A stretch of 64,000 nucleotides of DNA. Source: Bog-1198 sp963727045 (GTDB lineage: Bacteria > Pseudomonadota > Gammaproteobacteria > Steroidobacterales > Steroidobacteraceae). The stretch is from positions 744,001-808,000 of the forward strand of contig CAVSES010000002.1 of NCBI GenBank assembly GCA_963727045.1. Reading direction: 5' to 3'. Below, piece by piece: positions 16,094-25,744 of the stretch. The notes below the pieces were generated by a model. It saw nothing but the letters and a program-made list of their open reading frames with translations. It did no database searches and was not told where the DNA came from. The position numbers and the translations under genes were made by a program. Position 1 is the stretch's first letter, and each line of letters opens with the position of its first letter.

Positions 16094-18946
16094 ATGAAGC
16101 GCTCGGCCGGCGAGTATGGCGTGCTCCTGGCACTCTTGGACGAGGCGCTCGACCTCGACGTCGCGGCGCGCGACGCCTGGCTCGACGCGCTGCCCGAATC
16201 TCACACCCACCTGCGACGCGCGTTGCAGCGCATGCTGTCGGAGGCCTTGGCGGCGGAGCCTGCGCAGGGCAGCGGCTTGCAGGAGCAAATTGCCGCCGTC
16301 GTACAGGATGCCGTAGCGCAACCCGGGACCGCGGACCTCAACCCGGGCGAGCACGTCGGCCCTTACGAACTCGTGCGCGAAATAGGCCGAGGCGGCATGG
16401 GCTTCGTATGGCTGGCCAATCGGGCGGACGGTGCCTTCAAACGAGCGGTCGCCTTGAAGCTTCCCTTTGCGACGTGGACCGGGCGCCTCAGCGAGAGGAT
16501 GGCGCGCGAGCGGGACATCCTGGCAGGTCTCGAGCATCCGAACATCGCCCGCTTCTATGATGCGGGTGTCGATGCGCTTGGGCGTCCATTCATGGCGATG
16601 GAGTATGTCGAGGGCCAGGCGATCGATGTCTACTGCCGCGAGCGGAATCTGCCGATTCGCGAGCGTCTGTCCCTCATCCTCGATGTTGCCAAAGCCGTGG
16701 CGTACGCCCATTCGAAGCTCGTCGTTCATCGAGATCTCAAGCCCGCCAACATGCTGGTCACCGCCACGGGCGCGGTACGGCTGCTCGATTTCGGGATCGC
16801 GAAGCTCATCGAAGGCGACACTTTTCAGGCGTCGAACGAGACGCAATTCGCGGGGCGCCTGCTCACGCCGGACTATGCGTCGCCGGAACAGATCCGTGGC
16901 GAGACCATCGGCACCGCCGCCGATATTTATTCTCTGGCGGTGGTGACCTATGAATTACTCACCGGAACCCGGCCATATCGATTGAAGCGGCAAAGTGCGG
17001 CTCAACTCGAGGAAGCCATCGCGCAGGTCGATCCGCAGAGCGCGAGCGATGCGGCGCAGGGCAAGACGCTCAAGCGTCAATTGCGAGGCGACCTCGACGC
17101 CATATTGAACATGGCGATGAAGAAGAATCCGGCTGAACGCTACGCGACCGTGGATGCGTTCGCGAGCGATCTGCAGCGCCATCTGGGGGGCGAGACCGTG
17201 CTGGCGCGCCCGGATGGCACGCTCTATCGACTGCGTAAATTGGTGGGCCGACATCGCGTCAGCTTGAGCGCCGGCCTCGTGGTGGTTCTCGCGCTGGTCG
17301 CCGCCACGGCGTTCTCGTTGATCCAGGCCCGCGAGGCGAAGCGGCAGGCGGAAAGGGCGACGGCGACCAAGAACTTCCTGCTCGGTGTCTTTCGGGCCAA
17401 CGATCCGCGCATTGCTTCGGAACGGCCTCGCGGCGAGATCACGGCCCGCGAATTGCTCGACATCGGTTCCGCACGCATCGAAAAGGATTTCACCGGGCAG
17501 CCCGAACTGCAGATCGAATTGCTCGGTCTGACCGCCGACATGTACGACTACATGTCCGACGAGGAACACTACGCGGCGGCACAGAAGCGCCGCATCGAAC
17601 TGGCCCGGGCGTATTACGGCTCAACCCATCCCATCGTCATCCAAGGCTTGTTGAATGAAATCGATGCCGCTTGTGTGCGTGAAGACTATGTCAGGGCCCA
17701 TCTGCTGTTGGACGAAACGGACCACTTGCTGAAGAAGGCGGGCCTCGACGACAGTGTGATGCGCGCGACGTGGTGGCGCGAAAAGGCGCGCGCGATCGGT
17801 GGTCTGGGTCCCGATTACGAGATTGCACTCCAGCGGTCCATCGCTCTGTACGCCAAGGTGGCGCCGCTCAGCAACGACTACGCCGCGGCCCTCAGCATGG
17901 CCTCGCTCGTTCAAACCGAGCAAGGCAACAATGCACAGGCCGCGCAATTGACCATGCAGGCACTCGCCATCGCGGAAGCCGCGCCCAATCGGGATGATTC
18001 GAGCATCGCGGACTATTCGTACAATCTTGCGAGGGATCAGGAGAGGCTGGGGGATTTCGCCGCCGCGGAAGGCACCTACGCGCGCGCCGAAATGCAGGCA
18101 AGAAGGACCTACGGTGAGCACAATACGGTGTATTGGTGGTCCCTGGCACACCACGCGCAACTTCTGCATCAGCGCGGGAAAAGAGACGCTGCCCATGTAC
18201 TGTTCGCGCAGCTGTTGGCGGCGATCCCGGCGGATTGGACCGCCAATAGCGGCGACAGGGTGGCGCGCGAGACTTATGCGGAATGCCTCGCCGCGGAAGG
18301 ACGCCCCCGGGACGCCGCTCCCATCTTCGAGGCCAACTACCGGTACTACGTCGCGCATGGCCGGGCCGACTTCGGGGTCAGGGAAGTGCGGCGAAAACTT
18401 GGCGACGCCTATGATCGACTCGGACGCACCGGCGAGGCGCGCGCGCTGTTGCAGGCGGCGCGCGACGAATCGGTCGCCAAGGACGATGCCTCGTCGCCGT
18501 GGGCCTTGCGCATGCGCGAGCGCTGGGGAAGATTCCTGCTCGATCACTCCCAACCAGACGATCCAGACTTTACCGCGGCCGAGCTCGAGTTCAACGCGGT
18601 GCTGAAACGCGCCGCAGACCGGCCGCTGGTGGAACCCGCCCTCGCCCACTCGGGGCTCGCACGGATCGCCGCCGTGCGCGGTGACGTTGTCCTCGCGCTG
18701 CGCGAAAGCGACCAGGCGCTCACCGCCTTGGACCGGGTGAAGGGACTCTACGATGTGCGCGTGCAGCCTCGTCTGTGGCTCGTGCACAGCGCGCTTCTTC
18801 TCCGAAGCGGCGACGGAGCCGGCGCCCGTCGATGGGCCGACAAGGCGCTTCAGGCCAGCCTCCGCTACGACGATCCGATGAGTTCGACCATCGCGGCGGC
18901 CAAAGACTCCGTTCGCCTCGCGGGCGCAGCATCCATTTCAAACTAG
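16094..18946 (+). CDS. Ser/Thr protein kinase with TPR-rich extracytoplasmic tail
   Basis: Length is 950 residues. The Hanks-type kinase domain spans about 90-360: GRGGMG loop (99-104), Lys122 in VALKL, HRDLKPAN (212-219), DFGIAK (232-237) and ASPEQ are all intact, so it should be active. One membrane helix lies near 390-412, followed by a long helical TPR-like region (420-940) that would face the periplasm. It starts 21 bases after the sigma factor gene and is probably cotranscribed; the sigma factor is a plausible substrate. Its stop codon shares the four bases CTAG with the stop of the opposing kinase gene. ASKHA-type or PASTA domains are absent. Confidence 0.95.
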   Translation: MKRSAGEYGVLLALLDEALDLDVAARDAWLDALPESHTHLRRALQRMLSEALAAEPAQGSGLQEQIAAVVQDAVAQPGTADLNPGEHVGPYELVREIGRGGMGFVWLANRADGAFKRAVALKLPFATWTGRLSERMARERDILAGLEHPNIARFYDAGVDALGRPFMAMEYVEGQAIDVYCRERNLPIRERLSLILDVAKAVAYAHSKLVVHRDLKPANMLVTATGAVRLLDFGIAKLIEGDTFQASNETQFAGRLLTPDYASPEQIRGETIGTAADIYSLAVVTYELLTGTRPYRLKRQSAAQLEEAIAQVDPQSASDAAQGKTLKRQLRGDLDAILNMAMKKNPAERYATVDAFASDLQRHLGGETVLARPDGTLYRLRKLVGRHRVSLSAGLVVVLALVAATAFSLIQAREAKRQAERATATKNFLLGVFRANDPRIASERPRGEITARELLDIGSARIEKDFTGQPELQIELLGLTADMYDYMSDEEHYAAAQKRRIELARAYYGSTHPIVIQGLLNEIDAACVREDYVRAHLLLDETDHLLKKAGLDDSVMRATWWREKARAIGGLGPDYEIALQRSIALYAKVAPLSNDYAAALSMASLVQTEQGNNAQAAQLTMQALAIAEAAPNRDDSSIADYSYNLARDQERLGDFAAAEGTYARAEMQARRTYGEHNTVYWWSLAHHAQLLHQRGKRDAAHVLFAQLLAAIPADWTANSGDRVARETYAECLAAEGRPRDAAPIFEANYRYYVAHGRADFGVREVRRKLGDAYDRLGRTGEARALLQAARDESVAKDDASSPWALRMRERWGRFLLDHSQPDDPDFTAAELEFNAVLKRAADRPLVEPALAHSGLARIAAVRGDVVLALRESDQALTALDRVKGLYDVRVQPRLWLVHSALLLRSGDGAGARRWADKALQASLRYDDPMSSTIAAAKDSVRLAGAASISN

Positions 18947-21654
18947 TTTGCGCGATCCAGGCGGCCCAGTGCCGCCTGCGTTTGTTGCGTCCATGGAGCA
19001 CTCGCGCCTGCGGACTGGTTCAACATGTCGAGTGCACGTCCAAGGGCGGCTCGGGCGGCGCCCGTGTTTCCTTGAGCCTGCAACACTTCTCCCTGCACTT
19101 GCAGCGCCCGTCCCAGCCAGACGCTGTCCGGGAAGCCGCCGAGCGCCGCCCGCGCCTTTTCCACCACCCGGGCAGCATCCGCGTTCGCAGTCACCGTGTC
19201 GCCGAGACTCAGATCCACCTCCGTGAGCAATGCCATCGCCCGCAGTTCGTTGGGGTTGCGATCAGAGGCGCCACCGAAAATGCCGAGAGCGTCGCGCAAA
19301 TGTTGCCGCGCCTCGTCGAATCTCCCTCGAGCCACCGTGAGTTGCGCCAATTCGGTCTCGTGGGTCCCCAGCGTCGAATGACCGCGCGGATATTTCCGGT
19401 GCAGGGCCTCACCGCTGAGCCCGAGCCGTGCCTCGCAGTCATTCAGCTGTCCCAGTTGACACAACGCAGGGGCCGATAGCAGGTTCACCATCAAGATCGC
19501 ATTCGCGTCCCCGCGGTTTCTCGCCGCGCCGAGTGCAGCGTCGAACAGCATTAGTGCTTCGCGTTCCCGCCCAAACTCCGCGAGCAGCTTGGCGTAATTG
19601 ACTTCCGTCATCGGACTGAGTTCCCCGCCCCCTGCGACGCGACGTTCGGTCGCAAGGCCGTGTTCATAGACGGCCGCGGCGCGCAGCCATTGCCCGGATT
19701 TTGACAGGGCGATGCCCTGCTCGTTCAGCAGGCCAACCGCGAACGCAGTCTCCCCGCGACCCATTTTCACGAGTTCCTCGATGGCCCGATCGTATTCCCG
19801 CACAGCCTCTGCATGATCGCCCAGCAACGATTCAGCCTGCGCCAACGTGGTGCGGGCGCTGAGTTCGAGCGTGCGCCGGCCCGGCGTGGCGGTACCGAGC
19901 TCGTCGAGGGCTGCAATTGCGTCCGATTTGGCCGCCGTGGGGTTGCCGGAGATGCGTAGAACCTGTGCGCGAGCGTCGAGACATGCGGCGAGGATGCCCC
20001 GATCCAGGCCCGGCGTGCCTTCGGCCCGGCGGATCGCCGCATTCAGCGAGCCGGTGGCCTTGTCGAATTCATTGTGATCGGCATCTTCCTTGGCCAAGTC
20101 GCAATCAATTTCAATGTTGAGCTCATCGTTGTGCACCGTGCGCGCGGCCGCCTGCGCGGCGAGGAACAGCGCCCGTGCTTTCTCCTTCTCCTGAATCTCT
20201 GCGTACAAATTCGCGAGCGTCAACAACAGGCGGGCATGAAGCGCCGGGTCGTCCTTGAATTGCCCGTTGACGATGCTTTCACCCCGCGCGAGCAGCTCCG
20301 GTGTGGTAAACGGCTTGTCCGATCCCTCTTCCAGCATGGAGCTCAAGAATTCATTGGAGGCCTCCGCGAAGCTCAGCTGCTCCATGGCACGCTCGCGCGC
20401 TTGCCCGGCCTGCAGTGCGTTTTCCTCGGCGCGATGGGCCTGCCACACGGTGCCGATGAATCCGGCAACGATGGCGGTCGCGCTCAGCAATGCCGCCGTA
20501 ACGCCGCCGCGATGCCGCCGCACGAACTTCTGCGTTCGGTAGCGAAGGGTATCTGGCCGGGCATGCACGGGTTGATGCGTCAGAAAACGCTGCAAATCCT
20601 CTGCGAACGCCGCTGCCGATGCATAGCGCTCGCGGGGTTCCTTTTTCAAGGCCTTGTGCAAGATGTTGTCGAGATCGCCCTCGAGTGACTCGCGCGGTAC
20701 CGTCTCGATGGCTGCAACCGAGGAAGCGGGTGGCGGCACCGCCGTGACGACGGCATTGATCAATTCCGCAGTCGAGCCGGGGCCGCCCGGGACGGGATGC
20801 GATCCTGTGAGCAGAACATGGAGCAAGAGACCGAGGGCGTACACATCGGTGGCGGTGGATATCGGTTGCCCCAGCAGCTGCTCCGGCGCCGCATATTGCG
20901 GCGTGAGCGCGGCGCGGGTTCGCGTCACGGCACTCGGATCGGGCTCATCGTCGAGAAGTTTCGCGATGCCAAAATCCAGTAATTTGGCCACCCCGTCGTG
21001 GGTAACGAAGACGTTGGCGGGTTTGATGTCCCGATGAACGATGAGTTGTGCGTGTGCGTGCGTAACCGCCGCGAGAACGTCGATGAACAGCCGCACGCGC
21101 CCCTTGACACCCAGTTGATGCCTTGTGCAATAGGCGTCAATGGATTCGCCTTCGACGAATTCGAGGACAAGGTAGGGCTGAGAAGGCTCCAAGATTCCGG
21201 CATTGAGCAGCCGTGCAATATGCGGGTGATCGAGACGGCTTAGAACGTTGCCCTCGATTTGGAAGCGATGTTCTCCGCTCCGCCCCATCCAGGCGGCGTG
21301 CACAAATTTGATCGCCACGGTGCCCTGGTAGCGGCCGTCCGCCCGCCGTGCGCGCCAGACGTTCCCCATACCTCCGCGGCCGATCTCGGCCTCAATCTCG
21401 TAGGCGCCCACGCGGCGGCCGATCAGAGTGACGGCCGGCAATTGCTCGTTCAACAGCACCGGTCCGTCCGCCATGAACATCGAGAATCCGGCCTGCTGCC
21501 GAACCTCGATGGCCTGCATCACCAGATCCGCCATTCCCGGGTCTTTGCTTCTCAGGTGCGAGAGCCATTCATCGCGTGCCGGTTCGTCCAAATCCAGCGC
21601 CTGGTCAAGATACTCGCTCAGTACCCGCCATTCTTCGGTGGACATGTCCGCCAT
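18943..21654 (-). CDS. Second Ser/Thr protein kinase with TPR tail
   Basis: I start the gene at ATG 21654 (MADMSTEEW), where GAGGAA lies 7 bases upstream; ATG 21714 would add 20 residues. The product is 903 residues. Kinase motifs are intact: GRGGMG (92-97), Lys116 in VAIKF, HRDIKPAN, DFGIAK and APEQ. A membrane helix follows the kinase (TAALLSATAIVAGFIG), then TPR-like helices to the end. It is homologous to 16094-18946 along its length, but the copies are diverged, so the duplication is old. The two genes converge and overlap by 4 bases at their stops. No sigma gene is attached to this one. Confidence 0.95.
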   Translation of the reverse strand: MADMSTEEWRVLSEYLDQALDLDEPARDEWLSHLRSKDPGMADLVMQAIEVRQQAGFSMFMADGPVLLNEQLPAVTLIGRRVGAYEIEAEIGRGGMGNVWRARRADGRYQGTVAIKFVHAAWMGRSGEHRFQIEGNVLSRLDHPHIARLLNAGILEPSQPYLVLEFVEGESIDAYCTRHQLGVKGRVRLFIDVLAAVTHAHAQLIVHRDIKPANVFVTHDGVAKLLDFGIAKLLDDEPDPSAVTRTRAALTPQYAAPEQLLGQPISTATDVYALGLLLHVLLTGSHPVPGGPGSTAELINAVVTAVPPPASSVAAIETVPRESLEGDLDNILHKALKKEPRERYASAAAFAEDLQRFLTHQPVHARPDTLRYRTQKFVRRHRGGVTAALLSATAIVAGFIGTVWQAHRAEENALQAGQARERAMEQLSFAEASNEFLSSMLEEGSDKPFTTPELLARGESIVNGQFKDDPALHARLLLTLANLYAEIQEKEKARALFLAAQAAARTVHNDELNIEIDCDLAKEDADHNEFDKATGSLNAAIRRAEGTPGLDRGILAACLDARAQVLRISGNPTAAKSDAIAALDELGTATPGRRTLELSARTTLAQAESLLGDHAEAVREYDRAIEELVKMGRGETAFAVGLLNEQGIALSKSGQWLRAAAVYEHGLATERRVAGGGELSPMTEVNYAKLLAEFGREREALMLFDAALGAARNRGDANAILMVNLLSAPALCQLGQLNDCEARLGLSGEALHRKYPRGHSTLGTHETELAQLTVARGRFDEARQHLRDALGIFGGASDRNPNELRAMALLTEVDLSLGDTVTANADAARVVEKARAALGGFPDSVWLGRALQVQGEVLQAQGNTGAARAALGRALDMLNQSAGASAPWTQQTQAALGRLDRAN

Positions 21655-21906
21655 GGTCGATTCCTCACCGACACATCGTGTGCCATCAGAACCCGTATCG
21701 GATTTCTCCGCCATAACACGACATCCTCACGACGCGTACCAGGGCTGAATAGTGCCATGTATTGGTTGATCGCCCGCGCTTTCGGGGCGCGGCGCTTCCG
21801 ACATGCCGAGATATGCCTCATGCAGCAAGGTTGGACGACCCCCATGGTCGCTCGCTGAGGTTCTGGCATACAATTTGAGCGGGCAGATCATATCGGGGTC
21901 CGCTGA

Positions 21907-22485
21907 ATGGCCAAGCGCACTGCTTTAGTCAACCACGACCTAGCGTGGTCGTGGCAGCTCAAGATCGAACTGCTCGACGTGGTCCCGACGGTATGGCGTC
22001 GCCTCATCGTGCCCGACTCGATCAAGCTGCCCAAGCTGCACCGCGTATTCCAGGCCGCCCTCGGATGGACCAACAGCCACTTGCATGAATTCGTCATCGG
22101 CGGTGTTCGCTACAGCGATCCTGATCCGGACATGGACGAAGATCTGCAGCAAGACGAGCGCAACGTCGTGTTGCAAAAGGCGCTCGGCATGGACGCTCGC
22201 TGCTTCGACTACGTGTACGACTTCGGGGATGACTGGCATCACGCGGTGGTGGTCGAGGATCAGCACGTGAGCGTGAAGCGACCGCCCTGGATCCGCTGCG
22301 ACGATGGAGAGAACGCCTGTCCGCCCGAGGACGTCGGCGGCGCACTTCGCTACGCGGATTTCCTTGCCGCAATCGCCGACCCCGCGCATGAGGAGCACAC
22401 CGAGTGGCGCGAATGGTCCGGAAGTTTCGATCCCCGGCATTTTGATCTCGGCGCCGCCAACCGGGCCCTCGGCAAGATCAAGTGA
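21907..22485 (+). CDS. Plasmid pRiA4b ORF-3 family protein
   Basis: The 192-residue protein matches the pRiA4b ORF-3-like family (PF07929). Characteristic positions are LKIELLDVVPTVWRRL near the start, the HRVFQAALGW and SHLHEF motifs, the acidic YDFGDDWHH segment, and the closing segment with FDPRHFDL. Some members ride on IS1096-type elements, but many are chromosomal and no transposase is seen here. The biochemical role is unknown. It stands alone downstream of the divergent kinase gene. A possible promoter (TACAAT around 21868) precedes it, but without a clear -35 I do not list it. Confidence 0.9.
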   Translation: MAKRTALVNHDLAWSWQLKIELLDVVPTVWRRLIVPDSIKLPKLHRVFQAALGWTNSHLHEFVIGGVRYSDPDPDMDEDLQQDERNVVLQKALGMDARCFDYVYDFGDDWHHAVVVEDQHVSVKRPPWIRCDDGENACPPEDVGGALRYADFLAAIADPAHEEHTEWREWSGSFDPRHFDLGAANRALGKIK

Positions 22486-22511
22486 GCCGTGGTCTGCGAC
22501 GCAAGCTCTGA

Positions 22512-22688
22512 TGCCGGCGCTGGCGCTTCGTGCACCCGCCCGTGGTCTATGAATCGCCCCGCTACTATGCTCCGCCCCCGGTCGTTTATTACGGCCGCGG
22601 CCATTGGGGCGATCATCGCGAAGGCCGTGGACGCGATCATGATCGGGACCGGGAACATCGCGACCGCGACGGCGACCGCCGGCGCTGA
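22512..22688 (+). pseudogene. Remnant of a Pro/Tyr/Gly-rich exported protein
   Basis: An open frame without a start codon reads HPPVVYESPRYYAPPPVVYY, then a Gly/His/Arg/Asp-rich tail (GRGHWGDHREG..., DRDREHRD) to the stop. This is typical of the C terminus of small PXPV/YYG-type periplasmic proteins. A stop immediately upstream and a signal-like MPALAL in the next frame suggest that a frameshift or deletion removed the start. Low information content makes the call tentative. Confidence 0.35.
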
Positions 22689-22813
22689 ATACGCGCCGGG
22701 GCGTCTGACCCAGCCGGAAACAGCGCGTCCATTCCGGTATGCCGAGCAGATCTGCACGCCCATCCGAATGCTGGGATACTAGTGGTGTTGGAATCTGTGT
22801 GGAGGATACGACG

Positions 22814-23653
22814 ATGAGTCATCGACTTCGCCGCCCTACAGCGCCACCACAGTGGCCAAGTTTCAAGGGCACATCTCAATACGTCGGCACGAGCCCGGTC
22901 AGGATGACGGCGGTCTATGTGGATCCATCGCTCGGTGCTCCCGCGCTGCAGAACGCACAGGACCTGCTCGCGGATGCCGACCGGGTGGTCGGCGAGAACA
23001 ACACGATCTTCGGCGCCCCGGGCGAACCTGTGAACGTCATTGTCTTTGCGCTCGATGGCCGTACCGATGGGACCGGCGGTGCGGATCACAATTCCTGCGA
23101 CTACACCAACGGCGGCGACATCGAGGTGTGCGCTTCCTACGGCAACGGAGCGCGCGTATCAGCGCTGTTCGAGGCCGAACTCAGCGAGTGTTCGATGGGC
23201 GGAAACTTGTGCGGTCAAAACACCGGAGAAGCGTTGTCCCGCTGGTGCGCCGCCGTTGTCAGCAACAACGCGCTGGCGGATTTTGCCACCGCCCCGCAGT
23301 GGGCCCAGAGCGGCATGCCCGACTTCGTGAATAAAACGGACAATACCGATCAGAACCCAGTCAGTACCGGGTGCGGCATGGCGTTCATATCGTGGCTTCA
23401 GAGCCTCGGTTTTCCGTTGAACAAGATTGCCCCCGCGATGGTGAAGCTCGGCACCGGCGCGACTTTTGCGCAACTCTACGCGGCGCTGACAGCGAAGCCC
23501 GCAACCACGGTGTGGCCCACGTTTCTCGCCGCCGCCAAGGGGCTCCCAAGAATCGCCAGCGACGATCCCTTTGGGACAGCGCCTGCCACGCGAAAGAAGA
23601 AAGGCCATCCCACCAAACGAAAAGGAACCACGCCGGCCGCCCTGCATCGCTAA
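22814..23653 (+). CDS. Hypothetical protein, Cys-containing, no recognised family
   Basis: This product has 279 residues from ATG 22814, which has GGAGG about 8 bases upstream; a longer in-frame extension to 22739 lacks a ribosome site. There is no signal peptide. The core (about 30-250) looks like a folded enzyme-like domain with several Cys and acidic clusters: NSCDYTNGGDIEVCASYG, FEAELSECSMGGNLCG, GEALSRWCAAVV and STGCGMAFISWLQSLG. The C-terminal 25 residues are Lys/Arg-rich. The Glu-x-x-Glu and Gly-Glu-Ala elements recall helical metallopeptidases, but no HEXXH is present. I do not assign a function. Confidence 0.7.
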   Translation: MSHRLRRPTAPPQWPSFKGTSQYVGTSPVRMTAVYVDPSLGAPALQNAQDLLADADRVVGENNTIFGAPGEPVNVIVFALDGRTDGTGGADHNSCDYTNGGDIEVCASYGNGARVSALFEAELSECSMGGNLCGQNTGEALSRWCAAVVSNNALADFATAPQWAQSGMPDFVNKTDNTDQNPVSTGCGMAFISWLQSLGFPLNKIAPAMVKLGTGATFAQLYAALTAKPATTVWPTFLAAAKGLPRIASDDPFGTAPATRKKKGHPTKRKGTTPAALHR

Positions 23654-23835
23654 CGCACGTAGGGGAAATTGAACGTGCTATCAACCGCCGACGTCCGGCT
23701 GGACGTCCCATCAGTCGATGGAGCGAAGTGTCGGCGAGCTCTTACACGATCCACCGCCACACAATTCTGTATCTGCCGTATCACCTTGGGTAAGATAGCG
23801 CGGTAGCCGTATTCCACAGGAGTCGTTGATACTGC

Positions 23836-24033
23836 ATGAACAATACTTCCAGCCCCACGTCGTCGCGTCCCACGCTGACGCTAAAGGTAGGCGCCCGAAA
23901 GTCGCCGAGAGAGAGCAAGACCCCGCCCGTTCCGCGGCCGCAAAATAACAGCAAGCTAAAACCCGGCGCCCACTGGTCGGACGAGTACAAGGAGCGCATG
24001 CAAGCGGACATGGACGCACTGATGTCGCGCTGA
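23836..24033 (+). CDS. Small basic hypothetical protein
   Basis: The predicted product is 65 residues, with a low-complexity Ser/Thr/Pro- and Lys-rich N terminus, then a compact C-terminal segment (KPGAHWSDEYKERMQADMDALMSR region) that looks like a conserved helical motif. GGAG lies about 13 bases before the ATG, a long spacing. The codon use is normal for the window. I think it is a real small gene because of the C-terminal segment, but have no function to propose. Confidence 0.5.
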   Translation: MNNTSSPTSSRPTLTLKVGARKSPRESKTPPVPRPQNNSKLKPGAHWSDEYKERMQADMDALMSR

Positions 24034-24069
24034 CGAAAACCCGCACACTATTTTCTGCGGGCGGCGATC

Positions 24070-25737
24070 TCAACGAGCCGGTGTAGCGCCGGCCCATCCC
24101 CCGCCGGCGCCTAGCGCCTGAGCCGCACCGAGTGCGGCGGGATAAAGCTTTTCCCAGAAGCCGCACCGATGCGCGAGCGCCGCATCGAAGACGCCCACGT
24201 GCCCGGGCTCGAAGCGCATGACATCGCGCGCCGAATGATAACGAGGCCATGCGGCAAGCCCCGGCACGGACGGGTGACCGGTGTGTGCAAATTGACTCCA
24301 ATAGGCGACCATCTGCCGCGACAGCGGCTGCGACTTGGGTGGCACGTCCGGACCGTCTATGCGGCTGTTGTAGGAGATCTTCGGAAAGAAATAGGGCAGC
24401 TCGGCGGCGTGGACGGCGCCCGTCTCAAAGCCAGGTTTCGTCATCACCACAGGCGCGTCCGGATCGGCGAACTCGAACTCATACACCGGCACGAAGCGCG
24501 AGGCGAGCCTGGCGGTCTCAAGATACAGGCAATTGTTGAGCGGACCTTCCGGCATGAAATCCGACTCCACGCGGCCCACCATCGCTGCGGGCGAGGCATC
24601 GGCCGCAAGGGGATAATGACGTGCGATCTCGTCGGCGTGTTCCCCGTAGCTTGCCCGCAGACGCTCGACATAATTTTCGCGGGTGATCTTGCCACCGGCT
24701 TCCAGTTCATATCCCACGTAAAGGCCCATCTCATCGCGATTGCCGCCATTGATCATGGGTACCTGGACGAATTGCCCGGTTGCGAAGGCCTCTGCGCCTT
24801 GCCGGGGCACACTGACGGAGCCCACGCCGAGCCCAAAGGCGCGCGGGTCCGCGCCGCCGACTTTGACCTGCGCCTCCAGCAGCTCGTGCACCGGCTTCTC
24901 GCGTAAACACGACAGCGCGTCGGCAGGGTCCGTGCAATGCACGAGGGCCGCTATCCGGCTGCCGGTCATGGCAGCCTCATCGGCCGTTCGCAAATGAATC
25001 GTGCATCCGATGCTCTGGATGATCGCCTTTTGGAAGAGCCCGGTCGCTTCGCCGGGAGCGATCAGCTGCATGCAGACGCTGGCGGCGCCGGCAGATTCGC
25101 CGGCCAAGGTGATGTTTTTGGGATCCCCGCCAAAGGCACGAATATTCCGTTTGACCCACCGCAGCGCCTCGCGCTGGTCTTCAAGACCCACACTGCCGTT
25201 GTGCGCGGGATCGAAGGCGGGATGCGCCATGAAGCCGAACACGCCGAGACGGTAATTGATCGACACGATGATCACATCGCCTGATCGGGCGAAATAGTCG
25301 AGGGGATAGATGTCGGCTGAGCCCCCGACATAGGCCCCGCCGTGGATCCACACGATGACCGGCTTGCCATGGCGCGCGGCGGACGGCTCTGTCGGGACCG
25401 TGATGTTGAGATACAGACAATCCTCGTTGTCGCTCGCGTCGGTTTGCCCGAACCGGGCGACCTGCGGGCACGGGCTCTTGAATTTCGTCGCATCCAGCGT
25501 CTCGGCCCAGCGTGTCTGAGGCCGCGGTGACGCAAACCTCAACGGCCCCGTCGGCGGCAGCGCGAACGGAATCCCCTTGAACTCCCAAACCCCGGCGCCC
25601 TTGGCACCGCGCAGCACGCCCGTGTCGGTGACCACGAGCCGGGGATCCGTGGATGTCTCGCCTGCCGAGGCCACCCGGGGTTGCAAGACGGTCAGCGCCA
25701 GCAGTATCGCCATCATCCAGGGAATCGATTTGGTCAT
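24070..25737 (-). CDS. Exported type-B carboxylesterase
   Basis: This 555-residue alpha/beta hydrolase has a signal peptide (cleavage likely after VASA, residue 25). The nucleophile is in GESAG near residue 213, the oxyanion-hole motif is WIHGGAYVGG, and EDCLYLN is the family signature before it. The catalytic Glu and His are expected near NRDEMGLY and in the segment GAVHAAELPYFF. I chose ATG 25737 because GAGGGA is 4 bases upstream and the signal peptide starts there; the longer frame to 25812 overlaps the preceding gene. It would hydrolyse esters in the periplasm or outside; the substrate is unknown. It follows the small HEXXH gene by 7 bases, so they are probably cotranscribed. Confidence 0.92.
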   Translation of the reverse strand: MTKSIPWMMAILLALTVLQPRVASAGETSTDPRLVVTDTGVLRGAKGAGVWEFKGIPFALPPTGPLRFASPRPQTRWAETLDATKFKSPCPQVARFGQTDASDNEDCLYLNITVPTEPSAARHGKPVIVWIHGGAYVGGSADIYPLDYFARSGDVIIVSINYRLGVFGFMAHPAFDPAHNGSVGLEDQREALRWVKRNIRAFGGDPKNITLAGESAGAASVCMQLIAPGEATGLFQKAIIQSIGCTIHLRTADEAAMTGSRIAALVHCTDPADALSCLREKPVHELLEAQVKVGGADPRAFGLGVGSVSVPRQGAEAFATGQFVQVPMINGGNRDEMGLYVGYELEAGGKITRENYVERLRASYGEHADEIARHYPLAADASPAAMVGRVESDFMPEGPLNNCLYLETARLASRFVPVYEFEFADPDAPVVMTKPGFETGAVHAAELPYFFPKISYNSRIDGPDVPPKSQPLSRQMVAYWSQFAHTGHPSVPGLAAWPRYHSARDVMRFEPGHVGVFDAALAHRCGFWEKLYPAALGAAQALGAGGGWAGATPAR

Positions 25738-25744
25738 GTCTCCC

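Noticed and set aside
17621..18787. Minus-strand open frame of 388 codons
   Set aside because: Antisense to the TPR tail of the kinase; composition typical of a GC shadow.
21907..22485. Insertion sequence carrying a pRiA4b ORF-3 passenger
   Set aside because: No transposase, terminal inverted repeats or target duplications are visible around it.
22489..22782. 97-codon open frame after the pRiA4b ORF-3-like gene
   Set aside because: Another frame carries the PPVVYE/APPPVVYYGRG pattern typical of a real protein; this one does not.
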